A stretch of 64,000 bases of DNA from Nigrospora sphaerica (lineage: Eukaryota; Ascomycota; Sordariomycetes; Amphisphaeriales; Apiosporaceae). This document shows, one piece after another, positions 45,247 through 55,950 of the stretch (position 1 is the first letter of the stretch; each line of letters opens with the position of its first letter). A program made the position numbers and the translations under genes. Below the pieces are notes generated by a model, which did no database searches, had not been told where the DNA came from, and saw only the letters and a program-made list of their open reading frames with translations. The stretch lies in assembly GCA_018287875.1 (NCBI GenBank), contig JAGVVL010000015.1, positions 1,426,001 to 1,490,000 on the forward strand. The letters run 5' to 3'.

Positions 45247-46203
45247 TCACACAATTAACCAGAGCAGGGCCAGACCCGCCACCAGTGCCGTCACAGCCGA
45301 GATGCGAGGGCCCAGCGCCTTGGCAGACGCATGACTGGAGGGCGCGTTGCACGCAAAGGGCGCGAGCCGCCCGGCGGGGTCCGGCCAGGTCCCGTTGGGA
45401 CACAGGGCAAAGTCGAGCATCTCCTGCTCTAGGCGGGCGGCCAGCAGCTCCTGGCTGATTTCAAGGCCACACGGATTCGGGGCAGGCGCTTGCAGGGTCA
45501 CGACCGGGCAGCGTGAGGGGCCCGTCTCCGGGTGCGAGCCGCGGATGCCGAAGCTCGTAATGAAGTCGGGGCAGCGGTCGTCCTGGAGCACCTCGGCCAC
45601 CGTCATGCCGTCGGGCGAGATGCGGAAATCGATATGGCCCGTGTGGACCAGCTCCGTCGGGTCGGGCTGGCTTGAGCCGTTGTGGGACCGCCACCTGGGC
45701 GTCGTCACGTTGCAGTCCCCGGCCAGCCACGAGCTGTAGAAGAGGCGGAATTCCTTGGCCGTCGCGTTCACCAGGCTTCTCCGGCTGGGCTCCATCAGCA
45801 CCAGCGGCCCGTCAGGCCGCTTGGTGACGCGGACGAGCTTGTCCCACGTGTCGTACTCGCCGACGTGGAAGACGGAGCCCGTGGCGGGGTTGTTGATGTC
45901 CCGGTAGCCGTAGAGGGTCCAGTTCAGGTAGAAGGGGTAGACATCCTCGTCGGTCCGCCAGAGGCCCGAGGCGTTGCGGATGGACCAGACGACGGGGAAG
46001 GGCCAGACGGGCTTGATGGTCATGTTGGCGCGGGGGTAGACGAGGTCGATCTCGATGTCGGTCGACAGGGCGACACAGGCGGCAGCAAGGTGGAGCAGCA
46101 GCAGCAGCAGCAAGAGCGGCTGCGGCCGCGGCCGCGGCGGCCAGGCGCCTCCCGACAGGCCGGGCCCGGGCCCGGCAGAGAGGCGGCTCGTGGGAGAAGC
46201 CAT
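45247..46203 (-). CDS. GPI-anchored cell-surface protein with DUF7136-like domain
   Basis: This is a single-exon gene of 318 residues starting at ATG 46203. The N-terminus has about 29 mostly neutral, Pro/Arg-containing residues, then an unbroken leucine stretch and LHLAAACVALS, which reads as a long signal peptide. The mature part starts IEIDLVYPRANMTIKPVWPF with VVWSIRNASGLW, resembling the fungal DUF7136 family. It contains at least six N-x-S/T sites and several cysteines (GDCNVTT, DDRCPDF, SRCPVV, NPCGLE). The C-terminus (residues about 290-318) is Ala/Ser-rich followed by AVTALVAGLALLWLIV, the shape of a GPI-attachment signal. The function is unknown; location at the plasma membrane or wall is inferred. 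In-frame upstream codons exist to 46509 but contain no better start. Confidence 0.8.
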   Translation of the reverse strand: MASPTSRLSAGPGPGLSGGAWPPRPRPQPLLLLLLLLHLAAACVALSTDIEIDLVYPRANMTIKPVWPFPVVWSIRNASGLWRTDEDVYPFYLNWTLYGYRDINNPATGSVFHVGEYDTWDKLVRVTKRPDGPLVLMEPSRRSLVNATAKEFRLFYSSWLAGDCNVTTPRWRSHNGSSQPDPTELVHTGHIDFRISPDGMTVAEVLQDDRCPDFITSFGIRGSHPETGPSRCPVVTLQAPAPNPCGLEISQELLAARLEQEMLDFALCPNGTWPDPAGRLAPFACNAPSSHASAKALGPRISAVTALVAGLALLWLIV

Positions 46204-48442
46204 CGAAGATGACTGACGGGGCGCTTGGGTCCGTGGCTTAGGCGGCAACCATGCTGGGCTCTCGCTCGAGACGGGAAGGGAAGAGTGATGAGCGACCAAA
46301 TACTTAAGTAAGAAATTGAGCGACGCATTGGCGGCAACAACAAATGGATCCTGGGTAGGTTTGTCGCCGGCTATGGGGCTGGGGTGGTGCTTGGCGGGAT
46401 GAGATAGTCTTGGCCCTGTCCCACGGAAGGGGAGCGGCTCCACGGCATCAGGCGTTTTGCCATGGCCATTGGCGCCCGCCGGACGGGCACTGGCCGGTAA
46501 GACGGGCAAGCAGCTCGGGCACAGGAGCTTTCACCGACTGCGGGGGCAGGGGCGGCAGACAGCAGGCGCAAGCAGCAGTTCGTTCGTTGCGGGAGTATTT
46601 GCACGTCTCTGCGTGTATGTATGCCTTTTGTGAGTGGGTGAGTGGGGTGTGTGTGTGCACGTGTGTGTACCTGTCGGGCAGGACGTCATGACCGGGTTCA
46701 TCACTAACCAAGAAGAAAGGACAGCGGGCGGATCGCGCGCCTTTCCCGGAAACATGCCGGTCAGCTTGTAGACCTGGATGTCTCTTTTCCTCTCCCTCTA
46801 GAAAGGGTAACAGCTTAGAACAGTTCGGGGGGTGGCTCGCCAAGCCCACCCAATCTTCCCCCCCCTTCCCCCTGCTAAAGCAGTGATTGGGGTTTGATGA
46901 GCCCGCCCGAAAAATGTCTGAGCTGCCGAGCCTGCCATAACGTCATAGGGATTCCTCCCCCCAGGCGTTTTCGGCCTGCTCTCCGCTGGAGGCCAGGGTG
47001 CCATCACGGCCGTGCGTCCCATGGAGCGAGCAAGTGGGCGCGGCGATGGCCAAACGGGATCATTCCCATTATGACAAAGGGGCCGACAGGGTTACGGTCA
47101 CCACTGGCCCTCCCCTCCTAGTCTGGTAGCGCAGGCAAAACCCCTGGGGCGCTGTCGACTTTTTTCTTTTTCCATCCCCTCCATTCTAGGCGAGCCAGGA
47201 CCGGTGGTGAGAGGGGGAAGGAACGGCAGAGCAGGACTCCCATTAACCTCTCCCGGTCAACCGAGGTAGGCATACACATCCATACAATGTGCTAACTTAC
47301 AATGTACCCCGGGTACTTGAATGACTTCCTACCTAAATGTAAAAGTAGCCGACTACAGGTAGGCATATCCTAAGGCACCTGTACCTACCTACCCGGTGCG
47401 TACGATAGGTTACATGTACTGGAAAGCCCCTGCGTGCGCTGCGGTTGCTTGGGACCCGGGCGGACGGCACATGCAGCTGTGGGTTTTCCCAGGCGTTCCG
47501 GATCCATGTGCAGTTCTGGCTCGTTCTTAGAACGTCCGCCCACAAGGCTAACTATTGACCAATTACTCTCTGCTTCTCAGTAACCAATCTCCGCCTACCG
47601 TACTTGCTGAGGTCCGTTATACGTGCCATAGTAGTTGGTGCTATGCCCTCAAGGTCATCAGCCTCCCCCGCCTGGCGGCCTGCTTGGGAACGATACCTAA
47701 CTTGTGTTCCAGGTCGTCCGTTGAATCTTACCCAGTGTCCTCCTTCCTTCAGCGCTATGGCTGCTCGCCCGTGTTCGGGAAACGTGTATTGGATCGGTCG
47801 GTAGGTTTCACCATCGAGGGCTGGAAAGTGTCGTCGGGCCGGCTAGCTCGAGCCGAGTCTGGCTATTTGTTGCCCGCTCTTGGTGCGAAGGTAGAGGGCG
47901 TTTGACCAGGCCGGATTGGCCGAGGTCGGCTCATGCCACGGGCATCGTGCCCGCCGTATTGAACGCCTTCCTCCCTCCTCTCCAGTGGTCTGGTCCAGGG
48001 ACCCCACGGTTCGGGACAGGCCTGCACGAGAAGGCTCAGCTCGCCCGACGTGAGCACAAGAAAAGGGCGGGGCCGATGCCCTGGGAACCTAACGGCCAGC
48101 GCACCCGCTAGCTACACCCATATTTCCGTCTTTGCCGGGCGGCGCCATCGCCAGCCGGATCGCGGGAACATCGGCTGCGCGGTTTAGCTGACACCCCTCC
48201 AGCGCCGTCCCTCCCCTACCCGTTGTTCGGCGAGGGTGTCGTTCCTTGCACTATAGCCAAGCACGATCAAGCCAACGTACGGTGGTATTGCTTTGCCCAT
48301 GCGCCGATAGCTCCTCCATCCGTCACAGCCGGGCCCTCCATTCCCTTGCACACTCCCCCTCCCCCTCCCCCTCCCTGCATTGTATTGGATCGCCCTCACC
48401 GACCGCCTCGCCCTTCTCTCCACCACCGCCCCGACCGCCGTC
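46204..48442. other. Divergent intergenic region
   Basis: This holds the promoters of the DUF7136-type and cystinosin genes. It includes a GT-rich patch (46635-46672), dense TACCTA motifs (47262-47410) and a pyrimidine tract just before the cystinosin gene. No gene is supported. Confidence 0.6.
48348..48378 (+). promoter_or_regulatory. Pyrimidine-rich tract in the cystinosin gene leader
   Basis: A CCCTCC-type run ends about 65 bp before the ATG at 48443. Such CT-rich stretches are common at transcription start regions of filamentous-fungal genes. The assignment is by position and composition only. Confidence 0.4.
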
Positions 48443-49401
48443 ATGCTGTTCCTCGAGTTTCTCTCGGCCGCCTTCGGCTGGGTCTACACGCTGGCCTGGT
48501 CCGCATCCTTCTATAGCCAGCCGCTGCTCAACTGGCGGCGGCGCTCCACCTCGGGCACCACGGTCGACTTCCCCATGATCAATACTTTTGGTATGACAGA
48601 ACCGCGCCGTCCCGTTGTAGACACGCCAGGCCGAGGACCTTTGTCGTGGCCCATGCTGACCCGGCGCGCAACCCCCCTCCCCTCCCCGCAGGATTCCTCG
48701 CCTACCTGACGTCGAACCTGGCCTTCTATGCCTCGCCCGTGATCCGTGACCAGTACGCCCAGCGCCACCACGGCCTGACGCCCACCGTCGCCCTCAACGA
48801 CGTCGTCTTCGCCGCCCACGCCCTCGTCCTCTGCGCCATCACCACCTCGCAGTACTTTGCCCCGTCCCTCTGGGGCTTTGACCGCGCCCCCGGCACCCGG
48901 CCGTCGCGGGGCTTCCTGGGCGTCATGACGGGGTCCGTGGCCGCCGTGGTCACCATCTCCCTGCTCGCCGCGGCGCACGGCGGCGGCAAGAATGGCGGCG
49001 GTGGCCACGCCCGCGCCGACTGGGCCTGGCTCGACGTCGTCTACACCGTCTCCTACGTCAAGCTGCTGGTGACGCTCATCAAGTACGCGCCGCAGCTGCT
49101 GACCAACTACCGCAACCAGAGCACGCGCGGCTGGAGCATCTGGCAGATCCTGCTCGACGTCTGCGGCGGCCTGCTGAGCATCGCCCAGCAGTCGCTTGAC
49201 GCTTACATGCAGCGCGACTGGAGCGGCATCACCGGCAACCCCGTCAAGTTCGCCCTTGGCAACGTGAGCCTGCTGTACGACGCCGCCTTCATCGCCCAGC
49301 ACTTCTTCCTCTACGCCCGCGACCGCCGCGCCCGCGGCAAGCGCGACGCCCTGCTCGAGCGGGGCGACGGCGCCGGCGACGACGAGAGAAGATTAGATTA
49401 G
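48443..49401 (+). CDS. Cystinosin-type PQ-loop transporter (lysosomal/vacuolar cystine transporter family)
   Basis: Exons 48443-48590 and 48692-49401 give 285 residues. Cystinosins are seven-helix, proton-driven exporters of cystine from lysosomes or vacuoles; the yeast homologue is Ers1. The first PQ-loop repeat is [19 protein letters not shown], with Ser-Gln-Pro in place of the usual Pro-Gln. The second is [20 protein letters not shown], followed by [15 protein letters not shown]. The intron join reads [19 protein letters not shown], the conserved spot after repeat one. Other helices are seen at [19 protein letters not shown] and [18 protein letters not shown], and near the end [16 protein letters not shown] glycine-rich loop ([10 protein letters not shown]) lies in the middle. 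The C-terminus is charged and lacks an obvious GYDxL sorting motif. Confidence 0.92.
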
Positions 49402-50484
49402 TATACCCGAGAAAGAGAAAGGAACCTCATCCTCCCCCTTTTCTGCTGCCGTACGGCGGGGTACGGGCCGCCGCCAAGGCACCCCGGGGGCCTCCACGCC
49501 CGGCCTTTGCCTGCTTAGACTCTTGGCGCGTATGGGTGAATGGGGGTTTCCCTTGACCTACTGTATTTCAACAGTAGCAGCCCCATACCCGTCCCCTCGC
49601 TAGGAGGGGGGCCGTTGCCAATATCTGAGACGACTCAGACCACCTGATTCGCGATCTGGTAAGCCTACCTACTTGGGCTACCACGGTACGCGAACGACCC
49701 GAGGAACTTATCCGACGGACGGGGGATTCGTAGTACAATCGGAGCTTGTCCTCTGTACAATATACATGGTATTTTTAACTACGCCCAGAGCTTGCTTGCT
49801 TTTCCTGACTGCTCGTCAGCGCATCATGGCGGACGACGAGACGGCGCCCACGTGCCACCAGCCCCATCCGTCTCGGCAACATTACGGAACGTCAAGCGGT
49901 AAGCCATGGTTTTTATAGAGCGTTGTATTCTATCGCATATTGCTTCTTGGGCAAAACCCGCCACCGGCCCTCTCTTTATCCTGTAGCCGCTGTTTTGTGG
50001 TCTATAGGTATTCCCAGGCAGGCCGCTCATGCTGTATGGAGCCTCGCCAGGAGGGGGTCTGTAAATCACATCTCTCGCCCACGCCATACACAAAACCTCT
50101 GGGCAACGGACCTCTACTCTCACATATATCATTGTATCTCAACGCAAACAAGGTCTGGGGGGGTGAACAACAAGCAGGAAAGAGCCCGGAAACGGCCGAC
50201 CCGCTGAGAATGGCAAAACAAATCAAATCAGCTCTCATTTTCCCCCTCAACGCCGGGTTTTATGCAGATGCACACAGCTCGCTTGTGTGCGGTTCAAGGA
50301 CAGAGCAGATGACGGACCCTTGCCCGCAGTATTCTGCAGGCCACAGGCATCGGCGACATGTCAGGAAAAACGTTAGAGGCGGGCTGCAAAAGTTCTTGGG
50401 AGAGATTGGGAGGGGCCTGGATCGCCGGCGTCCTCGCCGTCGGGCACCCCCGGAGGCCAGTCAGGGTGGGCAAACAGCGTCGAC
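49402..50484. other. Convergent 3' region
   Basis: The gap separates the 3' ends of the cystinosin and Agc1 genes. It has no conserved frame and no notable repeat. Confidence 0.6.
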
Positions 50485-52761
50485 CTAGGCCTTGCTGCCG
50501 CCGAAAGCGGCGGGCATCGACTTCCACGACTTGGCGTCGGGAAGTCGGAAGCGGCCAAAGTCTTCGTCCAGATCCAAAATGATCTTCAAAGCGTTCCGGC
50601 TGCGGGCGTGGGGCGAAGCGATGTCCTTCTCCTTGATCGAGGATACGGCCTCGGCCACGCCGGTGTAAGCCTGTTCCGTCTGCTTCGAGCCAGGGAAAGG
50701 CAGCACACTCTGCAGCACCTCGTACGCCGCCAGCGTGAAGCCGAACTGGGGCGACGAGCGAAGAATGCGAGCGGGGCCGCCCTTGAAGAAAGCCTTGAAG
50801 CCCTCCTCCTTCAGAATCGTTTTGGCGGCATGTCGCAGGCCGGTGTAGTTGGTATCGCCTTTGCGGGCCTCGACCTGCAAGCGCGTCTTGATGACGTCGC
50901 AGGGGGTGGTGAGATAAGCAGCGGGCATGCCAGCGATGGCGCCAGCCGTGAGGAGTTGCAAGATGCCGAGCTTCTTGCCGGGGGCCTCGCCGAAGACATC
51001 CTTCTTCAGGTGGCTGTAAGTCGGGAAGTATATGGCCGAGAAGGGAACGTCTCGCAGCAAGCACGCAGTGGCGCCTTTATAGAGACCGGCCAGGCCGAGG
51101 TTCTTGACGATCCACATGGCGGATCGCTTGCCGGGTCCATCGGCCTGTTTGGCCATTTCGCCCTGAACCTGCAGGCGGATCTTGACAATCTCCAGCGGGT
51201 TGGTGAAGACCTGGGCGCGCGGGTTAGCCGTGAATACGTAGCAGCGCCATGCTTCCGGTAGCGGGAGGAGCACTTACAACCTGGCAACCACCGGCGCTGC
51301 CACCAGCCAGGATCTCGGCCCACAGCGGGATCTCGCCCGTCTTGTCCGTCAACTGACCGCGCACCAGATCATTGACCGTCAGCTTGATGGCCTTCTCGGG
51401 AGCCACACCGACCAACTGCGGCACCACGCCCGAGTACAGGCCCCGGAAACCTTCGTTGGCAATGACCTTGCGGAAGCAGTCGATCGAATTCTTGTAAAGA
51501 CGCTGGCCCGGGTCCGCTCCTCGCTGGTTCTGCATTCTCGTCTTGACAAGATCAATCGGATACACCATGAAAGCGCCGAAGGCGCCAGCACCACTGCCCA
51601 AAAGGAAGTTGTAGGCGCCCTCCAGAACGCGTCTCATGACGGCCTGCGTTTTAGATTTGGTCTGGGTCAGCAGCTCCGAAGCCACGTTGTCCGAGTCGCC
51701 TCGGTTTCTCCAGCTCGGGTCCAGGACCTTGGCGAACTCGTGGAGGCTGAGCCTGCCCGAGGGCTCGTCGAGGCTGGCGAAGTGGAAGAGGATGTCGGCT
51801 TCCATCGGGGTGAAGAGGGAGAAGCGCGTGATCTTGGCCGCCTCGTTCAGAAACTCGGTTTTGGTGATCTTGCCATCGGTGCTCTTTTCGCAAGCCTTGC
51901 GGATGATGAGCTCGACCAGGTCCATCTCCTTGATCATGTTCTGAAAGGCTCGCACGTTGGCATACGAGATCTTGCTGCCCAGCGAGATGTTGCAGAGCGT
52001 GGACAGATTCTCCAGCAGGTGGTCCGACAGCTTGTGCTTGGACGTCTCGCGGATGATGCGCTCAAAGTCCTCGGGCTCGATGTAGCCGTCGCCGTCCTTG
52101 TCGAACTGCAGGAAGGCCTGGCGGATGCGCTCGCCCTGCAGACCCCGCAGCATCTGGGAGAACTCTTGGTAGGTCAGGGTGTGGCGCCGTGTCTTGTCGC
52201 CAATGTACAGCTTGGCCCACTGGCAATCCCAGTCGAAAGGGATGCTGTTGGGGCCCTTGTTCAGCTCGCACAGGCGGCGGAAGTCCTCGTACTTGACACT
52301 GCCGGTGCGGTCGACGTCGAATAGGCGGAAGGCGATCTCGTACTCGGCGTCGGCCTTGGACAGCAGGTTGTTGAAGGTGGCCCAGTCGGCGAGGCTGACT
52401 TTGCCAGTGGATTTGCGATCGGCGACACGGAAGAGGAGGCCATACTGCTCACGCTTGATTTTGCCCTGTAGTCATGTCGGCCAAGGGTCAGTAGCTGATT
52501 CTCCATCAAGGCATGCGTAGACATCTGTGCCCCGCGCAGAAGACGGCTTGTGAGGTAAGCAGGCACACTTACGTAGTCCTCATCGGGAGGCGCAATGGCA
52601 TCAACAAAGGCCTCCTCGGTCATGTAGACCTCGCCCGTCTGCGGGTCCTTCTGCGCATGCTTGTGGAAAGAGGCTCTGTTTTTGGCGGAGAGCTCGGCAT
52701 GCTCCTCAACGCCGACGAGCGTCTCTTTGACAGCCTCCTTAACCGTGGCTACTTTAGACAT
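50485..52761 (-). CDS. agc1: Mitochondrial aspartate/glutamate carrier with EF-hands (Agc1 / aralar type)
   Basis: Exons 52761-52573, 52465-51278 and 51210-50485 give 700 residues. The protein sits in the inner mitochondrial membrane and exchanges aspartate for glutamate in the malate-aspartate shuttle. The N-terminal half carries calcium-binding EF-hands: canonical loops [14 protein letters not shown] and [14 protein letters not shown], plus degenerate ones. The C-terminal half is a six-helix mitochondrial carrier with three signatures: [20 protein letters not shown] and [10 protein letters not shown], each near a GLYSG / GLYKG / FFKGG matching motif. Both introns are phase 0 and restore [16 protein letters not shown] and [14 protein letters not shown]. 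The length is close to animal citrin/aralar and shorter than yeast Agc1. The EF-hands suggest calcium control from the intermembrane space, as in aralar; yeast Agc1 does not show this. Confidence 0.96.
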
Positions 52762-55700
52762 GTTGGGCGGTTGTTAACGAGCGGGAAATCGCTTCGCGTC
52801 CGAGGCACCAGAATTTAGTGATTGCTCAGTCGCGCAAACTGCACACAAACCACCCGTCGCGTGGGAAGCTGGGGGGTTTGTTTGCGTATCGATTAGGCGC
52901 GTGGTCCAGAAGGGCAGCGACGGTGCTGAGTCCTGCCGGTGGCCAGAAACACAATGCGATCTGAGGCAGAAGTGCGGCCGATAAGGCACTGGCAATTGGA
53001 TGACGTGATCACCCGTCGGAGCTGTGATGGATGTGCAAGCAGGTGGCTGAAACAGGCTGTCCAAGGGGAGTGGCCGTTAGTAAAGGAAAGCACGGGAGGA
53101 GAAGCCGAGCGAGAGGGTCAATGGATGGAAGAGACAGAAGCGACGATGCCACCGGAAGCACCAGGAGAAACTGGTGTACAGCAATCGCAATGCTGGTCCT
53201 GAAGGGCTCGAGGGGTAGGGTGGGAGGCAAGGATAAAAAAAAAAAACTCACCGTACGGATCGCCCATGCAAGCCGACTCCGACACGCTTCTCCGAATTCT
53301 TCGCCTGCTGGGTTGCGCTCGCTGCGCTGGCCTCTCGCCGCTACCCTAGCCGCCTTCTCATTAGTCAAGCCGGGCAAGCTGGGAACCAAGCAACATTGAG
53401 GCGTTTTAGCGTCAGTTGCCCGCAACCCCGCGATTCAGTGCTAGTGCCCTTTGGCCTTCACGGAATGGGCGTTGGCGGTTCCGTCTCATCCCGGGGGCTC
53501 CAGCGGCCGGTGGCTCCTTTTTGGGTACTTCTTAGCTTTTGCCCCTGGGCCTCTGCCCCCTATCCGTGTCAGCGGGCGGATTGGATTGGCGCGGCTGCGG
53601 ACTTCCCTGTCCGCTAACGTTAAGACGGCATGCCCGTATGCGCACCATCTGTCAACTCAACTCAACCCGCTGAAGGTGCGACATGGCATTGTAAGCAGGC
53701 AACCACCGGCCGTCAAAGTTCAAGGTGACGGAACCATGTTGCCATATTCAAAGAAAAGCAATCATAAGGGTATAAGAATGAGCTTGCCTGGAACTTAACC
53801 GAACAGTCCTGACGAGCATGAGAGCCGGGGCTGTCAGCCATTGACCCTACCCACCCCCGCTCCTTCACGGCGGCCCAGCGATTCAACCTACCTGTCTGTG
53901 GGTGGTGTGTGCGGCTCAACTTCCCTCTGGCAGACTGTATCGGGATGAGCCGTGGCAGCGGCTTTTCGGGCAGCACCATGAGCCCAGCACGCTGGGACAG
54001 CTGCCACTGTGGAATGCTGACAAGTCAATGTCTGTTCCCCCAAGCAGCATGCGCTTTCCCGGAGGCTCATTCCTTTTTCTTGCACTTACCTACCTTGTAA
54101 AGTTCGAAATATAATAAGCAAGCAAGTACCTAAAGAGGTAGGTGAGATAGATACCCGCGTGCCCCCCCGTCTCCGTGCCTTGTCCTCGTAAGCTCCACCT
54201 GTGCTGGCGGGCTGGTCTGGGTCCCCGAATCCCTTGACGGTGCCGGCCCAAGGGAAGCTTCATTGGATCGGGTGCGACTTCGGAGGAGCTGCTGAAGGCC
54301 AAGCCAAAGAGGGCATAATCCGGGTAGAGTGGAAACTTGCTGGGAGCAGGATGGGCCAGGCTCATCACGACTGCTCCCTCTCCTTTGACCCGGCTACGGG
54401 GCCCTCGTCCTGATTGTGCAACCAAGGGGAGCCATAGCCAGCAAGGACGCTATTGACGACGACTCTGTTCGCCCTGGCAACGGCCCGGATGCCGCGACAA
54501 TTGCTGTAGAGAGGTCAACCTCAACGGTGGTAGCTTGTCTGGAAAGGAACACCGGCCCATATACTCAAGTAGAAGACGACATGCCTGGCAGCGAGAAAGA
54601 AATAATGCCACGAGCAGGGCAACTAGAGAATCCATGCCTCGTATGATTGTCGGAATTCCCCGCTCGCCCGTGTGGGAACACCAGCCACTCTCCAAGCAAA
54701 TGCCGTTAACTTTCATTGTTCCACCAACAGCATCGGTAGGTACCTACTTGCTTACCTACGTGTAGGTAGGTACTTCGTACATCTTACCGACGGCAGGCCC
54801 AAGCCAAATATGTCCAGCACCAGCCCATCAACTGCAAAGGAATAGTAGCAGCAAAAACAATAAATCGACCTACACGGGCTTGGCTACGTGCCTTCTAGGG
54901 AATCCCGACCACAGAAAATACTCGCCTGGCGACACCAAAGAGAGAACGATAACCCTTAATGGCGAGCAACTTATATCGTCACCAACATCCAGACAAGATA
55001 CCTCTCATATGTTGATGTCTAGACGGTTGTGCGTAGGCTCACAGCACCAAAAGAGGACTAGCACGGAAAGTTGGTGATTCCCCCTGAATGACTTTTGTAT
55101 TCCATGGTGGACTGCTTTGGCGTCCTTCTGCGCATGAAAATCTATACCGGAGAAGTATTAGATGCTCTCCCTGCTTTGTGCAAAAGCGATATTATACTCG
55201 TAGTAAAAGGCAAACAGACTGCCCTGCAAAGGCCGGCAACAATCTCCTGGTGAAGATCAATCTCCCCATAATATTGATTGTGCGGCAGAAACAATCAGGC
55301 AAAAAAACACCAGCTGTACAGCTCGTCCTTCCAGAACCGCTTGCGCGCATTCTAAACCAGATCCTGCCATGCCATGCTATGCCTCTAAAGCATCAAGCAT
55401 AGAGCATCCATCGCGACTCTCATCCTCGGGACTGCGAAACCTCGAGCACATGCCTGCCATTGCATCGGCTCCGCACACGCAAGCGCAAGTCTATGATTAG
55501 GGGTGGTTGCAAATCCAGCCAGAACGCCGGGAGAACGATGCCTCTGCTTGTTGCGAAAATCAAACCAGCGCAGTGGGGAATCTCGTGTGGCTCGTAGAAG
55601 TCGTATAGCGTCGTGAAGGGGCGTCGGAGTGCCCGTATTAGTAGTAGTAGTAGTAGGGCTGTGTGGTTCGCAGCAGACGCCGAGGAGCTGCGGATGAAGG

Positions 55701-55950
55701 TGCAAGTTGGTGCCGTGCCTACATAGGCATAGCAGACTGGGGGCTCCGAGGACCTGGCCGGGTCGAGCCGGGGGTCCCACTGTGCCATCATGTGCGAGGC
55801 GGCAAGTTGTACGACCAGCTGAAAGCGGTGGCCGTGCTTCGTCAATAATGCGTGGGTACCCGAGGCGAACGCGTACATGTTCAGCGAAGAGAGTGGCGAG
55901 GTGTGAGTGATTAAGTGTGGGCGAACAGGCCGCCCTCATGCGAGTCAGCT
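52762..55950. other. 3.2-kb intergenic region
   Basis: This is the upstream side of agc1 and the downstream side of the cyclin gene. A stretch of lower GC content (54780-55330), a palindromic TACCTA cluster (54735-54775) and a (TAG)n run (55637-55656) are visible. An A run lies at 53237-53247. I found no conserved coding sequence. Confidence 0.6.
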
